64,000 nt of DNA from Prorocentrum cordatum (Eukaryota > Sar > Dinophyceae > Prorocentrales > Prorocentraceae), in assembly GCA_963575745.1 (NCBI GenBank), contig CAUYUJ010020706.1, positions 28,501-92,500 of the forward strand. The letters are read 5' to 3'. The notes under the pieces are model-generated. The model ran no database searches. It had not been told where the DNA came from and saw nothing but the letters and a program-made list of their open reading frames with translations. The position numbers and the translations under genes were made by a program. Below are positions 1-10,795 of this stretch, piece by piece. The first letter of the stretch is position 1. The number at the start of each line of letters is the position of its first letter.

Positions 1-140
1 CAGGCATCCGCGTGCCAGAATTCTTCGACGAGCCACGGGCGCGTGCGCACCGCGCCGATGCGTAGCAGGAGTTCGTCGTCCCCCCTGCGACACGCTGCGC
101 CCGCGGCCAGCCCGCAGCACCGCGCGGCGCGCACGGGCGC

Positions 141-860
141 GCCGAGAAGGCAAATCGGCCAGATTCTCAGCCGTGGGCACGCGGAAAACCGCGAGGTCAA
201 CGTCGAGCTCCACCGCGCGCCTCCACATGGAGCGGACGATGCACGAATGTTCGAAGGATTTCGCGGCGCCCTTCCGCAGGCAAGACTCCGCGCCGGTATT
301 GTCGCTGTAAATCTGCAAATCGCAACCTTGCACTTCCCCTGAGCGCAGCGAAGACGAGGGGCCGGACCTGCCCGCCGGCGCGGGCAGTCGCACGCGAAAG
401 CAATGCCTGCAAAGGTGCACATGCCCAGCGCGATAGACAGGAGCTCCAGCCCCTGAATCTGGTTGTCCCGGCGACGCTGGAACGACGCCATCAAGGAATC
501 CGGGACGACCATGGAAGTGAAACGGATGCCCGTGGCGGTGACGAGCACCGCGGCCACGCGCGGTGGTTGGCCCGACGCGTCCGCGAAGAGAGTTGCGCGA
601 GGCCGCGCCTTGTCGGCCCACGGCCGCGCTTGGCACAAGTCCATGGCCAAGACCTCGCGCCACCACTGCAGGGCAAGCATCAACGGCTCATGGGCCTTCG
701 ATGCCCCGCGATGCGATTGCGCGTACAACGGCCTGCGAGCACGAAGCGCGGCGCCCCGCCCCCCCGGGCGCGCGGGGGCAGCGCCGCGCCTGAGGAGGGC
801 GCGCCCCAGGCGGCGGAAGAGATGCGACGCTGCCCAGGCCAAGCCCCCGGCCAGCTTGGA
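141..860 (-). pseudogene. Connection and RNase H-like region of the same retroelement
   Basis: The region is split over several frames and no single ORF covers it. In order on the minus strand there is KLAGGLAWAASHLFRRLGRA (about 780-858), LFADASGQPPRVAAVLV with the first RNase H aspartate (about 545-591), IYSDNTGAES with a further aspartate (about 285-315), and NLADLPSR with the terminal aspartate (about 141-165). The last two blocks are in one frame over about 60 codons. In RT elements of this type, RNase H follows RT directly, as here. Degradation of nucleic acid in RNA-DNA hybrids is the expected activity of an intact copy. Confidence 0.65.
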
Positions 861-897
861 CGATGCGCCTGCACAGCGAACGCAAGGTCCCGACACA

Positions 898-2673
898 TTA
901 GGGGGGGCGCGCGAGCCGCCTGGCGCGAGGGCGCGCGTCGCGAGCGCCTCGCCGATGACACGCTGCCACTTGGCGGTCTTCGCGGGTGCGGGACGCGCGC
1001 AGAACGCGCGTGGCAGCACCTGGCGATGCGCGCAGCCGGCCGGCCGGCGCGTCGCGCCAAGGCCGCCCCGCCTTGATTTCGAGGCCGAGGATGACCAGCG
1101 GGGACCCCCGGGCGATCTTGTCCGGCGCCACCGCGCCTGGGCCGAGCATCAGCTGAATTAGCTCCGCCAGCTGCGCTGCTGCGTGCTCCACCACTTCGGG
1201 GTGATCCGGCCCAAAATAATCATCCACGTATCGCAGCGCGGCGATCCGCAAGAGCACGCGCGCCGCCTCCGCGATGAAGGCGCCCACTCGCGCCCAGCTG
1301 TGCACCGACGACGTGGCCCCGAAGGGCGCTGCCGCGTGCTGCGCCGCCCAGACCTGCCCAGCGGCGCTGAACACGATCCAAGCGAACCGGCGGTGCTCAG
1401 CGCGAATGGGCACGCGACGAAAGGCAGCGTCGATGTCTGCCTTCCAGAGGGCGGGTGCCCGCCCCGCAACTTCCTGGAAGATGCGAGCTGCTTCGAAAAG
1501 CGCGTCCACGGCATCGTGGTGGAGCCGCATCTGAGGCCGCGTCGCCTCGTTAATCCTAGCCTTGGTCATGTCGTCGACCAACCGGAACTTCGAGGGCCCG
1601 TCTTCACGGAGCTGCTCAACCGCAAACCTCGGAGCGATGACGGCCCCGTCCAGGCACACGTCGCGGAGCGGCACCGGGCAACTGATGCGCCCCAGCTCGG
1701 CCTCGTCCCGTGTCTTGCGGAGGATGGCGTCGCCGTGCGCGCCGTCGCGGAGGCCACAGGAAATGTCGCGATTTGTCGACTCGGCGTTGCCGAGCAGCTC
1801 CGCGATGCCCAGACGGGGAGGGAACACCTCTGGGCTGCCGTGGCCCGACCGCGGGAGCTCGCCGACGAGGGGCGCCCCCGCCCTGAAGAATTCCACGCAG
1901 CCTGGGTCGCAGAAGGCAATGCGCTCCGCGATCTCTGCGCAGAGAGGCCCGTTCACGTGCTGTGCGACGCGCCGCATGGCGGGGTCCACCCCCCGGAACC
2001 ATTCTTCCACGGCGCCACTGGCCCGGAGAGCCCGATCCCTTTCGCGAAGCGCCGCGAGTTCGCCCTCGCGGAAAGCCACCGCGTCGGCGGGGGCGGTCTG
2101 CGCGGCCCACCGCACTGCCTCAGCGGCCGCGGGCGGCAAAGCCGAGGCCGCGGCGGGCCGCCACTTGCCCCAGAGCGCGGGGTCGCCGTCCAGCGCCCTT
2201 GCCAGAAAGGTAAGTTTCTCCGCGTCGCCGCCGCTACAGCCGCCGGCCGCGACGCAGTTGTCGCGCCACGCGCTGTCGCTGCAACGCCGAGACCAATCGC
2301 TCCTGAATTGCGGCCCTGGTGGCGCTGGCGGCGCCGGCATCACCTGGCGCGCGCCGCTGGCTCGCGCGCGACCGAGAGCCGGGAAAGCGCGCCTTGCGAG
2401 ATTTGGCGACGACGCATGCAGCCCCAGGCGCCGCCCGCATTCGCGCGCCAGATGCGGGCGGCGGGGGCGGCACCGGCACGGCAAGCATTGCACAAGATTG
2501 CAAACCGCGGACGTGGACAAGGCGCCAAAGCGCAGCGAAAAGCGCCCTCGGAACGCACGCTGCCCCGCGGAACTCCCCCGCACGCCCCGCCCAGGCTGGC
2601 CGCGGCCAAGCCGGGCACTCGCAGCGCGGCGCGGAAAGCGAAGCGGCCTCCGCGGCAACAGCGCACGCGGCAC
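898..2673 (-). pseudogene. Reverse transcriptase region, DIRS-like, frameshifted
   Basis: This encodes the RNA-dependent DNA polymerase of the left-edge retroelement. Recognisable blocks on the minus strand are RLVDDMTKARINEATRP at about 1,546-1,595, the motif A region WKADIDAAFRRVPI near 1,417-1,446, AQHAAAPFGATSSVHSW near 1,310, and the catalytic YVDDYFGPD at 1,203-1,232. The block LVILGLEI follows near 1,090. The conserved aspartates of motifs A and C are present. Upstream of about 2,300 the translation is Arg/Ala-rich and probably not native. After LGLEI the frame becomes nonsense, and RNase H blocks reappear in other frames, so at least one frameshift separates RT from RNase H. There is no sign of constraint on the present frame. 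Confidence 0.8.
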
Positions 2674-2758
2674 GTCCCAGCACGCGAGTGGGCGTCCTGC
2701 GCGCGGCGCACGGGGCCATTTTTAGCGACAGAGCGTAGAACTAACGGGCGCGCCCGGG

Positions 2759-3730
2759 TCACGGCCCCGACCCGGCGCGGGCGGAGGCAGGCTTCTGCGC
2801 GCGAGCCGTTCTGACGGCTGAAGGGGCTCCACCCCTACGGGGGCTCGCGCGCGCCCTGCCAGGGCGGCGCCCAGCGCTGCGCCGGGCGCGGCGGCGTCCG
2901 TACCTGCCTCGTGTCCTTTTTCTTCCAATCGCTGCCCCACGAGCGCTCGCGCTTCTGGCCCTTCGGCCAATCGCTGCCCCAGGAGCCGCTGCTCCAGCTC
3001 TGCGCGGCGCGCCGCGGCTGGCTGGCGCCGCCCGCCCCGCGCGCCTTCTCGGGAGCGCGGGCCGCCGGTGCCTGCGCGCGCGGAAACGGCGGAGAAGGGT
3101 GGCAGAAGCGAATCCGCGCGGCGCGACGCTCGCCGTCGCGTGGGTGGCGCCGTCTTCTTTGTCGCAAGCATCCCGCGCCAGCTGTAGGGCGCGCGGGTCG
3201 ACCCGCAGGATCGCCTTCCCCAGCTTGAAATCTGGGCCCCCCGAGCGTAGCTGCTCGGCCCATAGCTGCCACGCGCCGGCCCAGACGCAGGGCGCCGCGC
3301 AAGCACGAACGCAGGGGCGCGCCTTCCGCGCCTCCTCGTCGCACACGATACCGAGGTGCACGCGGCGCTTCGAGGCCGCCGCCTGCGCGGCAACGCGCGG
3401 CGAACAGAGAGCGACGAGAAATCGCGCGCGCGCAGCCTGAACCGCCACCTTCAAGCAGTTGTCGCGACGCGCCTGCACCTCAGCCCACGTGGGCTGGCCC
3501 GTGGCGACCAGCGCGACCATGTACCTGCCGCGCGCGGCGCGATAACAGGCAGGCGCGCGGGGGGGGCGCGCGACGGGCAGGCGGCGCCGGTTCCAAGCCA
3601 GTTGCCACTGGCAGAAGGTTAAGTAGGCCTTCTTCTCGGGCCCTTTCTTCACCGCCGCCACTTCCTGCGGGGCGAGCGCCCGCGCGCGGGCCAGGCAACG
3701 CGCGCGCGGCGCGAGCCTTGGCGAGGTCAC
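2759..3730 (-). pseudogene. gag-like continuation between the N-terminal region and the RT
   Basis: This second open frame overlaps the 3' part of the upstream gag-like frame. It contains KKGPEKKAYLTFCQWQLAW, GRYMVALVATGQPTWAEVQ and CDEEARKA, which read like a real, mostly helical protein. After about residue 190 it turns into Arg/Ala/Pro-rich translation of GC-rich DNA and is probably out of frame. I see no zinc knuckle. It most likely belongs to the same broken polyprotein as the RT at 898-2,673. Confidence 0.4.
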
Positions 3731-4496
3731 GAATGTCCTTGCTGGCGCCGGACGATCCGTCAGCCTCCTCTTCGAAATCGCGAGGGCCCGAGCGGGCCCA
3801 CTCGGGCACCCACTTGCGGATGTCCGAGTACAGGAAGACGCGCGCTTCCTCGCTGGATTCCTTCTTCTGCCGCTTCAAGACTTCTGCGCTCAACGCGTCA
3901 AGCATGTCGGAGCTACCGGCGCGCGGGGCCAGATGCGAGAACCAGCGCGCGCGCGAGCGCGCCTGGGCCAGAACTCTTGCGGGAGGTTGGCCAGCGACGC
4001 CTTGCCGAGGAGAGGGCCCAAGAGCACGCGGGCCGGCTCTGCCTGCGAACGCGCCGCGCGGGGCCACGCGAGCCCGAGATCGCGTCGAGATCGCGTGCGC
4101 CTCGCTGGTGCCCGTCTTGAGCGCGGCCAAGAGGGCGGCCGCGTTCTCCGCCGCCGAGGGCGCTGGAGGGGCGGCCGCCGCCGAGCCCCCAGCCACCGGC
4201 GCCGGCGTGCTCGCCGCGGCGATCCCCGCGCGCACGAGGCGCTTCTGCGCGGCGTCGAGCTCCTTGTCGGCAAAAGAGAAATCCTCGAATGCCGCGCCCT
4301 CTAAATCGGCGATCGTCGCCACACCTTGGCCCTTGAGCGCGGTCACCGCGGCTTCGAGCCAACCAGCCTCGTGCGCCGATGCGCCGTCCAAGGCGCCGAG
4401 AAAACTGCCGAGGTCGCCCATCGCGAAGAGCGGTGCCGCGCGGCGCGAGACAGCTTGGGCGCCCGAACTCGGCGAGCTGCCGGTGCGAGCGCGCAC
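3480..4496 (-). pseudogene. gag-like N-terminal region of the left-edge retroelement
   Basis: The frame is open for about 338 codons. An internal ATG gives MGDLGSFLGALDG, followed by a helical, acidic segment (GVATIADLEGAAFEDFSFADKEL would be its start; only the pattern matters) that resembles a small SAM-like or helical domain. An Ala/Pro linker comes next, then a charged segment with FLYSDIRKWVPEW. The position immediately upstream of the RT, and the lack of any enzymatic motif, suggest a structural or nucleic-acid-binding gag-like protein. The likely continuation lies in the overlapping frame at 2,759-3,730, which implies a frameshift near 3,700. Identification rests mainly on context. Confidence 0.45.
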
Positions 4497-4599
4497 AGCG
4501 CGGAGACTGCGCGGGACCCCAAGAGGCGGCGACCAGGCCTGCGCCCCTCACGAGAGGGGGGAGACCAGGGGCCTGCGCCCAACCCAAGAGAAGGCCCGG

Positions 4600-5285
4600 G
4601 AGCTCTCCCAAGAAGAAGCCAGAGCCCAGCCAGACGGGGTCTTGGGGCCTGCGCCCTACCCGACACAGGGATCAACGGGATGCGCCCCCCCCCATTTGCA
4701 CAGATGGGTCCTGGGGCCTGCGCCCTACCCAAGACAGGGATCTACGGGATGCGCCCTCCCCCTTTCGCACGATTGGGTCCTGGGGCCTGCGCCCTACCCG
4801 AGACGCGGTGCCAGGGGCCAGCGCCCTCCCCCACACAAGACGAGGAGCCAGAAGCCAGCGCCCTGCCCGAGACAAGGCCCGCGGGCCGACCCACGAGGAG
4901 AGCGGTGCCCAGCAAGACGGGGTCCAGGGGCTTGCGCCCTACCCAAGACAGGGATCAACGGGATGCGCCCTCCCCCTTTCGCACAGTTGGGTCCTGGGGC
5001 CTGCGCCCTACCCGACACACAGGGATCAACGGGATGCGCCCTCCCCCTTTCGCACCACTGGGTCCTGGGGCCTGCGCCCTACCCAAGACAGGGATCTACG
5101 GGATGCGCCCTCCCCCCTTCGCACCATCGGGCCCTGGGGCCTGCGCCCTACCCAAGACAGGGATCAACGGGATGCGCCCTCCCCCTTACGCACGATCGGG
5201 TCCTGGGGCCAGCGCCCGCCCCAAAACACAGGGATCCTAAGGGATGCGCCCTCCCCCGCACGAAACTTGGCCCTGGGGCCTGCAG
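4600..5285. repeat. Minisatellite, about 69-70 bp unit, about 8-9 copies
   Basis: The units begin GGGTCCTGGGGCCTGCGCCC and contain ACGGGATGCGCCCTCCCCC. Recognisable unit starts lie near 4,639, 4,706, 4,776, 4,919, 4,989, 5,060, 5,130, 5,200 and 5,269. One diverged stretch at about 4,800-4,915 interrupts the array. Because many units are close to 69 bases, long open frames run through it, but they are a by-product of the period and show no protein-like composition. Confidence 0.85.
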
Positions 5286-5339
5286 AAAGAACGCACGCCA
5301 GGGAGGCGCCCGCCGCGCGCGCGCGGGGCGCGCGCGCGG

Positions 5340-5500
5340 CGCCTCCTCCAAATGCAAATCGCCTGCGAAGCGCACGCGCCGCGGGGGCAGCGACCCCCCC
5401 CCGCGGCGACGCAACCCCGGCGCTAGCAAATCACCTGCGAAGCGCACGCGCCGCGGGGCAGCGACCCCCCCCCCGCGACGCGCAACCCTGGCGCGCGACG
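5340..5500. repeat. Tandem duplication of about 75 bp
   Basis: Two adjacent copies share CTGCGAAGCGCACGCGCCGC followed by a run of C and a CGACGCAACCC block, the first ending near 5,425 and the second near 5,495. They differ mainly in the length of the C run. No gene is visible in the surrounding 5,290-5,945 stretch. Confidence 0.7.
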
Positions 5501-5945
5501 GCGCGATGGCCCGCGCCTGCGCAGCGAGGCCGCGGTCGCGTCGCACTGCCGCGCGCGCGACCTACGCGCAACCGCGGCCGATTTGTGCCCGCCCACAACG
5601 GTGAACGTCCGCGTCTGCGAGCGGACTTGCCGCCGTGGGCCTACCCCAAACCGCCCCTGAGGTCTCCAACAGACCCCCAAGAAACCCCCTAGAAGCCACC
5701 TGCACAGCCCAACAGGCCCACCTCCTCCTTTTCTGGACGCCCCGCTGCATTGCACTGCCCTTGCAAGCGCGAGGGGCGAGGAGACGAGGGACAGAACCCT
5801 GTGCTCGCGATAATACCATCCAGGGGATGGTAAAGATCGGGGTCCTGGCGGGATAAAACGCGGTTTCCCGAAGATCCTCGCATAATGATGAAGATGATAA
5901 CGATGATGATGATCATGACGAATGTCTATGAGAATAATGAACAAA

Positions 5946-6071
5946 TCCATCGGAGTGTTTCGGAAATCCATAGGAATCCGATGGACATCCATAGAACTCC
6001 TTAGGACATCCATAGGATTCCTTGGGACATCCAGAAGACTCCGTGGGACATCCATAGAAATCCGATGGAAA
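5946..6071. repeat. Minisatellite, 21-bp unit, 6 copies
   Basis: There are six contiguous 21-base units of the form TCCATAGRANTCCKWNGGACA. Since 21 is a multiple of three, the minus strand reads as a heptapeptide repeat (MDVPRSL, MDVPRNP, MDVLRSS and so on) inside an open frame. No start, domain or signal supports a real protein. Confidence 0.85.
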
Positions 6072-7770
6072 ACCATAGGAGCATTGCTGCGTTGTCCATT
6101 GCGTTTGAACTCCAACGTGGAATCCTGGTCGAGCAGGCCGAAGTGAACAGTGCAGGAAAAAGGCGCAAATAGCAAACGAGAGACGTGCACGCTCAGGAAC
6201 GCGGAAAGCCAGGAGCGAGATGGAGGAGGAAGAGGCGCCGCGCGTCTCCGAGGGCAGCAGCGGGCAAGCACAGCACACACACAAACACACAAAGACACAA
6301 ACACACGCAGACACGCAGACACGCTGACGATATTGGAAGAGGAGCACGAGGGAGCAATACTGGCGAACCCGCATGCGAAATGAAACAAACATGGGCGCGG
6401 AGGTGGCAAGGGGATAAAAGCAGAGCGCGGCGCGCACAGGGCGTCGAGTGATGGGGGCAGGGCGAAAGTGGGGGGAATGCAGCACCGGCAACAGCGAAGC
6501 TACGAGCAGGGGAAAGGCGGGGCTGGGGCCAACGGAGGAGAGACGGCAGGACCAACAGGACGGGGGCAGGGGAAGGAAACGGCGGTACCTCGGAGCTCCG
6601 AGCGCAGCTCATGGCTGGGCTACACACATACTGTTCTGTCGACGAGGCGCATCGCAGCAGTCTAAGACGGGATACAAACCAGCCATCGCTGTTGGATTGC
6701 CGCTATCCAGGGGTAAGTTGCCTAGCGGTCATAAAAGGCTAGCCCGCAAGCGTGCCCTCAGTCGGGGCGCCCAGCAGCAAGAAGAGCCGAAAGGATATGC
6801 CCACAAATGTACGTCCAGTGAGGGCGTTCGGCATCCCAAAGGGTGGCACAGGCCGACACACACACACACACACACACACACTTTTTGTCGCGGCGCAGGC
6901 GGTCGCGCGGCGCGCTGGAGCCAGCGTTGGGGTGCGAAACGGCGGATTTGCACACCGAGGGGGCCGGAGGAGGCGGAGGGCGGCCGCAGAGGAGGGAGGA
7001 ACGGGCGGGCGGCGCGCCCAGACCGCCTTCGGTCGCGGTGTGGCGGCCTCAGGCTCCGGGTGGGGAAATGTTCAGAAAAGGAGGCCCGTCAGACGTTTGC
7101 TGTAAGATGCATGCCGGATGAATCCCTAAAGCGCTTGGTGGAATCGGCGACGACGATCCAACAAAAGAAAAGCAAAACATGCTGTGCACTGGAAGTATGT
7201 TCTGGTAGTACGTTTCCGCATTGGCTGATGGAGGTCTGCATTGGCAGGCGCCCCAATGTGCCAATCGCTGCCACCCCCCCTCAATCCCAAACTTGCGTGG
7301 GAAAACCTTGAAGACACAGAGGTTGCATCGGGCAGATATACACGCTTTCTCCGAAATGAGACGCGGCGATGCGGAAACAGAGTGCGACTGGGATCAGCGG
7401 CGATGCACAGTGCCAGCGGAAGGACAGAACCCCCAGGGAAGCGGCGTGGACGCAGCGGAAGTGGCGCCTGGATCATGGCCCTGGGCCGAGTCAGAACTGA
7501 CACTACACACAAGCACATAAGCAAACATTCACACTCCGGCACATTGCGTCCTCAACGCCATAATGAGGAGGCAATCGCGGTCGAACTGTCACAGGTCACA
7601 CTAAGCCGAAACACTTTGTTCAAGACGCGTGCACAAACCAAGTATTCCCAGTTGGAGGCAGGCTGGGCTGGCAGATGCAGGGAACATAGGTGCGATGAGC
7701 GTGCGATGAGAAGCTGACCGCACACGCACTTGCTCCTATTCTGCAGCGTTGAATCAACCAGTGGTCCCGC
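6072..7770. other. No supportable gene; CA-rich tracts at 6,265-6,330 and 6,858-6,882
   Basis: The stretch contains an imperfect CA/CAAACA tract and a short pure CA run. The open frames across it run through those tracts and have random-looking composition, and I recognise nothing in any frame. Confidence 0.5.
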
Positions 7771-7823
7771 ACGCACAAACACCCACACACACAAACAAAA
7801 AACACACAAACACGCACACACAA

Positions 7824-7899
<76 letters not shown>

Positions 7900-7902
7900 G
7901 CA

Positions 7903-7969
<67 letters not shown>

Positions 7970-7985
7970 GGGCGCGCACGCGCGC
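7771..7985. repeat. Long CA/GT microsatellite with CGCA core
   Basis: About 200 bases are dominated by CA dinucleotides. A block of (CGCA)n lies near 7,898-7,922 and the tract grades into CG/CA alternation towards 7,985. Alternating purine-pyrimidine DNA of this length can adopt left-handed structure; whether it does so here is not known. Confidence 0.95.
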
Positions 7986-8990
7986 GCGCACGCGCGCGCC
8001 CACCCAGCAGGCACATACTTCATGAATCTCGCCCTCCTCTGCTAGGTTGCTTCCCAACTCTGGGCTCGTTGGTTCGAGAAAGCGGCTAAGGCCTCGATCC
8101 ACTTGAGCACTCGGCTGTACCGCCGGAACGCGTTGTTGGCATGCTGGTGGACCTGACCAGCGGTCCGTTCTCCCGTCCTCCTGTTCGCTCGAGAGAGAGG
8201 GTCTTGGTCAGATCCCTCCGGGGCCCAGGCTTGGCCTTGACAGGATCGGTGTAGGTGTACAACTGGCCCTCCCCAACTGTCGATCGACGAGGAGCGGCAG
8301 CGGCAACAGCAAGAAACGACGGGGGCTCGGGCTACATACAGCAATGGCTTCCGATACTGCGGGGGCGTGAGCCGGCATCAACCTCACACCAGCTCGACGG
8401 GCCCTGCACGTTTACTCGCGTCGCAACAAGGGTGCCCAAGGCGATTGCGACGGAGCTCCCCATGAGCTTCTTGGCCGCTCAGCGGTTACCGCATCCTGGT
8501 GTCGCTAACCAGCCCGTGCGCTCGTCGACAACAAATCGGCGGACGATCTGGCAGGCCCAACGAGAGCACAACGCCGTACGCTCACGGGAACAGATGGTGT
8601 CCCTGGTGCGTCACTGGCCGTGGCTGCCACGACCGCGCTGAACGCGGAGCGGAGACGCCCACATACGAACTTCAGTATGCACCGACGCGACGATTGAAGC
8701 CTCCCACACCAACCGCACAACGCAGCCACTCATCGCCTATCTGGACCTCCCCCTTCTCATCGCTTCTGCCAGCACCACCAAAGCTCAAGCTTGGCAGTGC
8801 GTTCAGCCTCGCACAGACCAGGACGCCACTTCGTGGTGGAACCAACTCTGGCAACACAGTCATCCTGGCCAGCTGACGGCGACGCCCGCAGATGGGATCA
8901 ATCGAAGAAACTCGAAAACTCAAGAACCGCTTCAAACCGAAACAAGTCCTGAGCACGACCTGGCCCATGGCACGGGTTGGACGGAGATGT
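7986..8990. other. No supportable gene
   Basis: The composition is less extreme than in the neighbouring repeats, and several frames of 70-130 codons exist on both strands. None shows a recognisable domain, and they overlap each other in conflict. A stretch on the minus strand at about 8,042-8,200 reads plausibly protein-like (FRRYSRVLKWIEAL) and could be a retroelement fragment, but I cannot place it. Confidence 0.35.
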
Positions 8991-9126
8991 CAAAATGATG
9001 GGTGAATGGAGGAGGGGATCACCTCGCCTGAGAGCTGCTTGCACCCGCTCCCGACGCTCAAAATGATGGGTGAATGGAGGAGGGGGTCACCTCGCCTGAG
9101 AGCTGCTTGCACCCGCCCCCGACGCC
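8991..9126. repeat. Tandem duplication, 68-bp unit, 2 copies
   Basis: The units start at 8,991 and 9,059 (period exactly 68) and share AAAATGATGGGTGAATGGAG and CCTCGCCTGAGAGCTGCTTG. They differ at only a few positions, so the duplication is recent. Confidence 0.9.
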
Positions 9127-9595
9127 ACCGTTAACACGCGATTGGCTTGGCATTGCCTAACACAGAAGTCATCGAAGCGCGAGTACAGGAGCCGGCTGGC
9201 CGCTCCAAGGTCAGGTGAGGCCAAGAACAACTTCAGTCCAGCACACAAGGGTACGATAATTGCAAGATGTACCAAACATGACAACTGATTCATGAGGAGG
9301 GCGAAAGGGCTTGTGTTGGCGGCGCGTTCAAGGAGACACGGCGAGGGCCCTGCTAGATGGTAGAGGGCTTCTTGCAAAAGATCTACCCGATTATAAAACC
9401 TTATACGTAACCTGATCGGACAAGAACAGGAAGCGCCGAATGTGTCCATTGGGCTCGTAAGAATCATGGCGACGACAAGGCGAAGGATGACGAGGATGGC
9501 AGAGTGGATGACAGGGAGGCCAGCGATGCAAGCATGAGCACAACGAGTGGAAGACAAGCACGAGGGCGAGGAGGAAGAGATGAAGAGGACAAGTA
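9127..9595. other. No supportable gene
   Basis: This is mixed-composition DNA without repeats that I can see. Open frames up to about 150 codons exist on the minus strand but resemble nothing recognisable. Confidence 0.3.
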
Positions 9596-9599
9596 CGAA

Positions 9600-9680
9600 G
9601 AACGAAGCAGAGGAGGAGGAGAAGAAGGAGGAAAAGGAGAAGGAGGAGGCGGAGGAGGAGGAGGAGGACGAAGGAGGACG
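9600..9680. repeat. GGA/GAA purine-rich microsatellite
   Basis: An almost pure purine tract on the plus strand built of GGA, GAA and AGA triplets. Confidence 0.9.
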
Positions 9681-9711
9681 TTCATGAGCCCGAGAAAAAA
9701 GTACGTCGAAG

Positions 9712-9985
9712 AAGGAGGTCCTCGTGATCTTCTGAGGCTACCCTGGGGGCTGTTGGGGTCATCTGGGGCTATCTTTGGGCATCTGGGGGGCCTTTGGGGG
9801 ACCTCTCGGGGTCCTCTTGGGGGCTACTTGGGCTGTCTGGGCGTGTCTTAGGGTTCTGTGGGGGTTCTCTCAAGCCGTCTTGGCGCCATCTTTGGCCGTC
9901 TTGGGCCTTCTGGGGGCCTCCTCTCTGGGGGCCCTTTGGGGGCCCTTGCGGGCCACGGGGGGCCTCCTCCAAGAGCGATTCCAAG
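9712..9985 (-). repeat. CCAAGA repeat array, reverse orientation
   Basis: This is a degenerate array whose minus strand is built from CCAAGA, CGGCC, AGGCCCC and AGGCGCC blocks of roughly 9-12 bases. It is the first of about nine blocks of the same family in the window. The frames through it read as Gly/Leu/Trp-rich or Pro/Arg/Lys-rich low complexity and are not considered coding. Confidence 0.8.
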
Positions 9986-10129
9986 ACGCTGTTGATTCGG
10001 AGCCCCCTCCGAAACCATTCTGTTGAGGATGTCCCGAACGAAACGGCCATGTTTCTGACATCCGCCAGCGAGGTGCGGAGTATCGCCCGGACCGGACCAT
10101 TTACTAGTTGTGCATACATATAGATGGGT

Positions 10130-10166
10130 GTGTATATATATATATATATATATACATATATATATA
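10130..10166. repeat. TA microsatellite
   Basis: A run of TA/CATA dinucleotides in otherwise GC-rich surroundings. It lies between two CCAAGA arrays of opposite orientation. Confidence 0.9.
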
Positions 10167-10379
10167 GATGCATTAAACCAACAACTTAACACAATGCGTA
10201 CGGTTCACGCCAGAGGCGCTTCCCGTGATCCGCCACCGTGCCCTGAGGCACGAGTTGGGGTGACATCAGGTCCTTGATCAATCCCCTGGAGCCTGTCCTC
10301 AATCCTGAGGATTCTTGAGGGGGCAAGGACCCCAGATTGCCAAATCTCCTGGGGCTCCCCGCGCGCCCTCTGGGGCCCG

Positions 10380-10560
10380 TCGCAGCTTCAAGACGTACCA
10401 AGAAGGCCCCAACAGGCCCCCGAGACGGTCCAAGAGGGCCCCGAATCGCCGAACAATCGGTCCAAGACGGCCAAGATGACCTCCATTCAGCCGAAAAAGC
10501 GCCCAAGACATCCCAAGAGGCCTCAGAGAGCCTTCCCAAGAAGGCCCCTACCACCCAAAA
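10380..10560 (+). repeat. CCAAGA repeat array, forward orientation
   Basis: Blocks such as CCAAGAGGGCCCC, CCAAGACGGCC and CCAAGAAGGCCCC are repeated on the plus strand. It is opposite in orientation to the array at 9,712-9,985. Confidence 0.75.
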
Positions 10561-10599
10561 TCACTGACATGTCATAGAAATGTTAACCAGGTTCTGCAG

Positions 10600-10795
10600 T
10601 TTTCGACCTTCCGATGCTCCAAGACGTCCCAAGAGGCCCCCAAGACCGCCCCAAGGCGGCCCAAGAAGGCACCTAGAGATTCCCAAGATGTCCCAAGAGG
10701 GCCCCGAGACGGCCCAAGAGGCGCCCAAGACGGCCGAGAGCCCCAAAACGACCCCAACCATGAGGGGGAACACAAACAAACCACCCAGGAGGCCC
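10600..10795 (+). repeat. CCAAGA repeat array, left arm of a large inverted arrangement
   Basis: The array begins with the family's anchor, TTCGACCTTCCGATGCTCC followed by AAGACGTCCCAAGAGGCCCC, and continues with CCAAGA blocks to about 10,745. It is followed within about 60 bases by an array of the opposite orientation. Confidence 0.8.

Larger units (their letters stand above)
1..4496 (-). mobile_element. Decayed retroelement with gag-like, RT and RNase H regions, cut by the left window edge
   Basis: Read on the minus strand from 4,496 towards 1, a gag-like region is followed by a reverse transcriptase and then an RNase H-like region, in the usual retroelement order. The parts lie in different frames, so the copy is dead. 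The RT has an LVDDMT block, an ADIDAAFRRVPI motif A and a YVDD motif C. The RNase H follows the RT directly. This order and the style of the RT resemble DIRS-type and related elements, but no tyrosine recombinase, integrase or terminal repeat is visible, so the class is an inference. The element probably continues left of the window. Confidence 0.75.

Noticed and set aside
1183-2814. 543-codon plus-strand open frame
   Set aside because: It is antisense to the recognisable reverse transcriptase and has no domain of its own; GC-rich DNA keeps antisense frames open.
6448-7311. 287-codon plus-strand frame
   Set aside because: It includes a CA microsatellite (THTHTH) and otherwise random composition.
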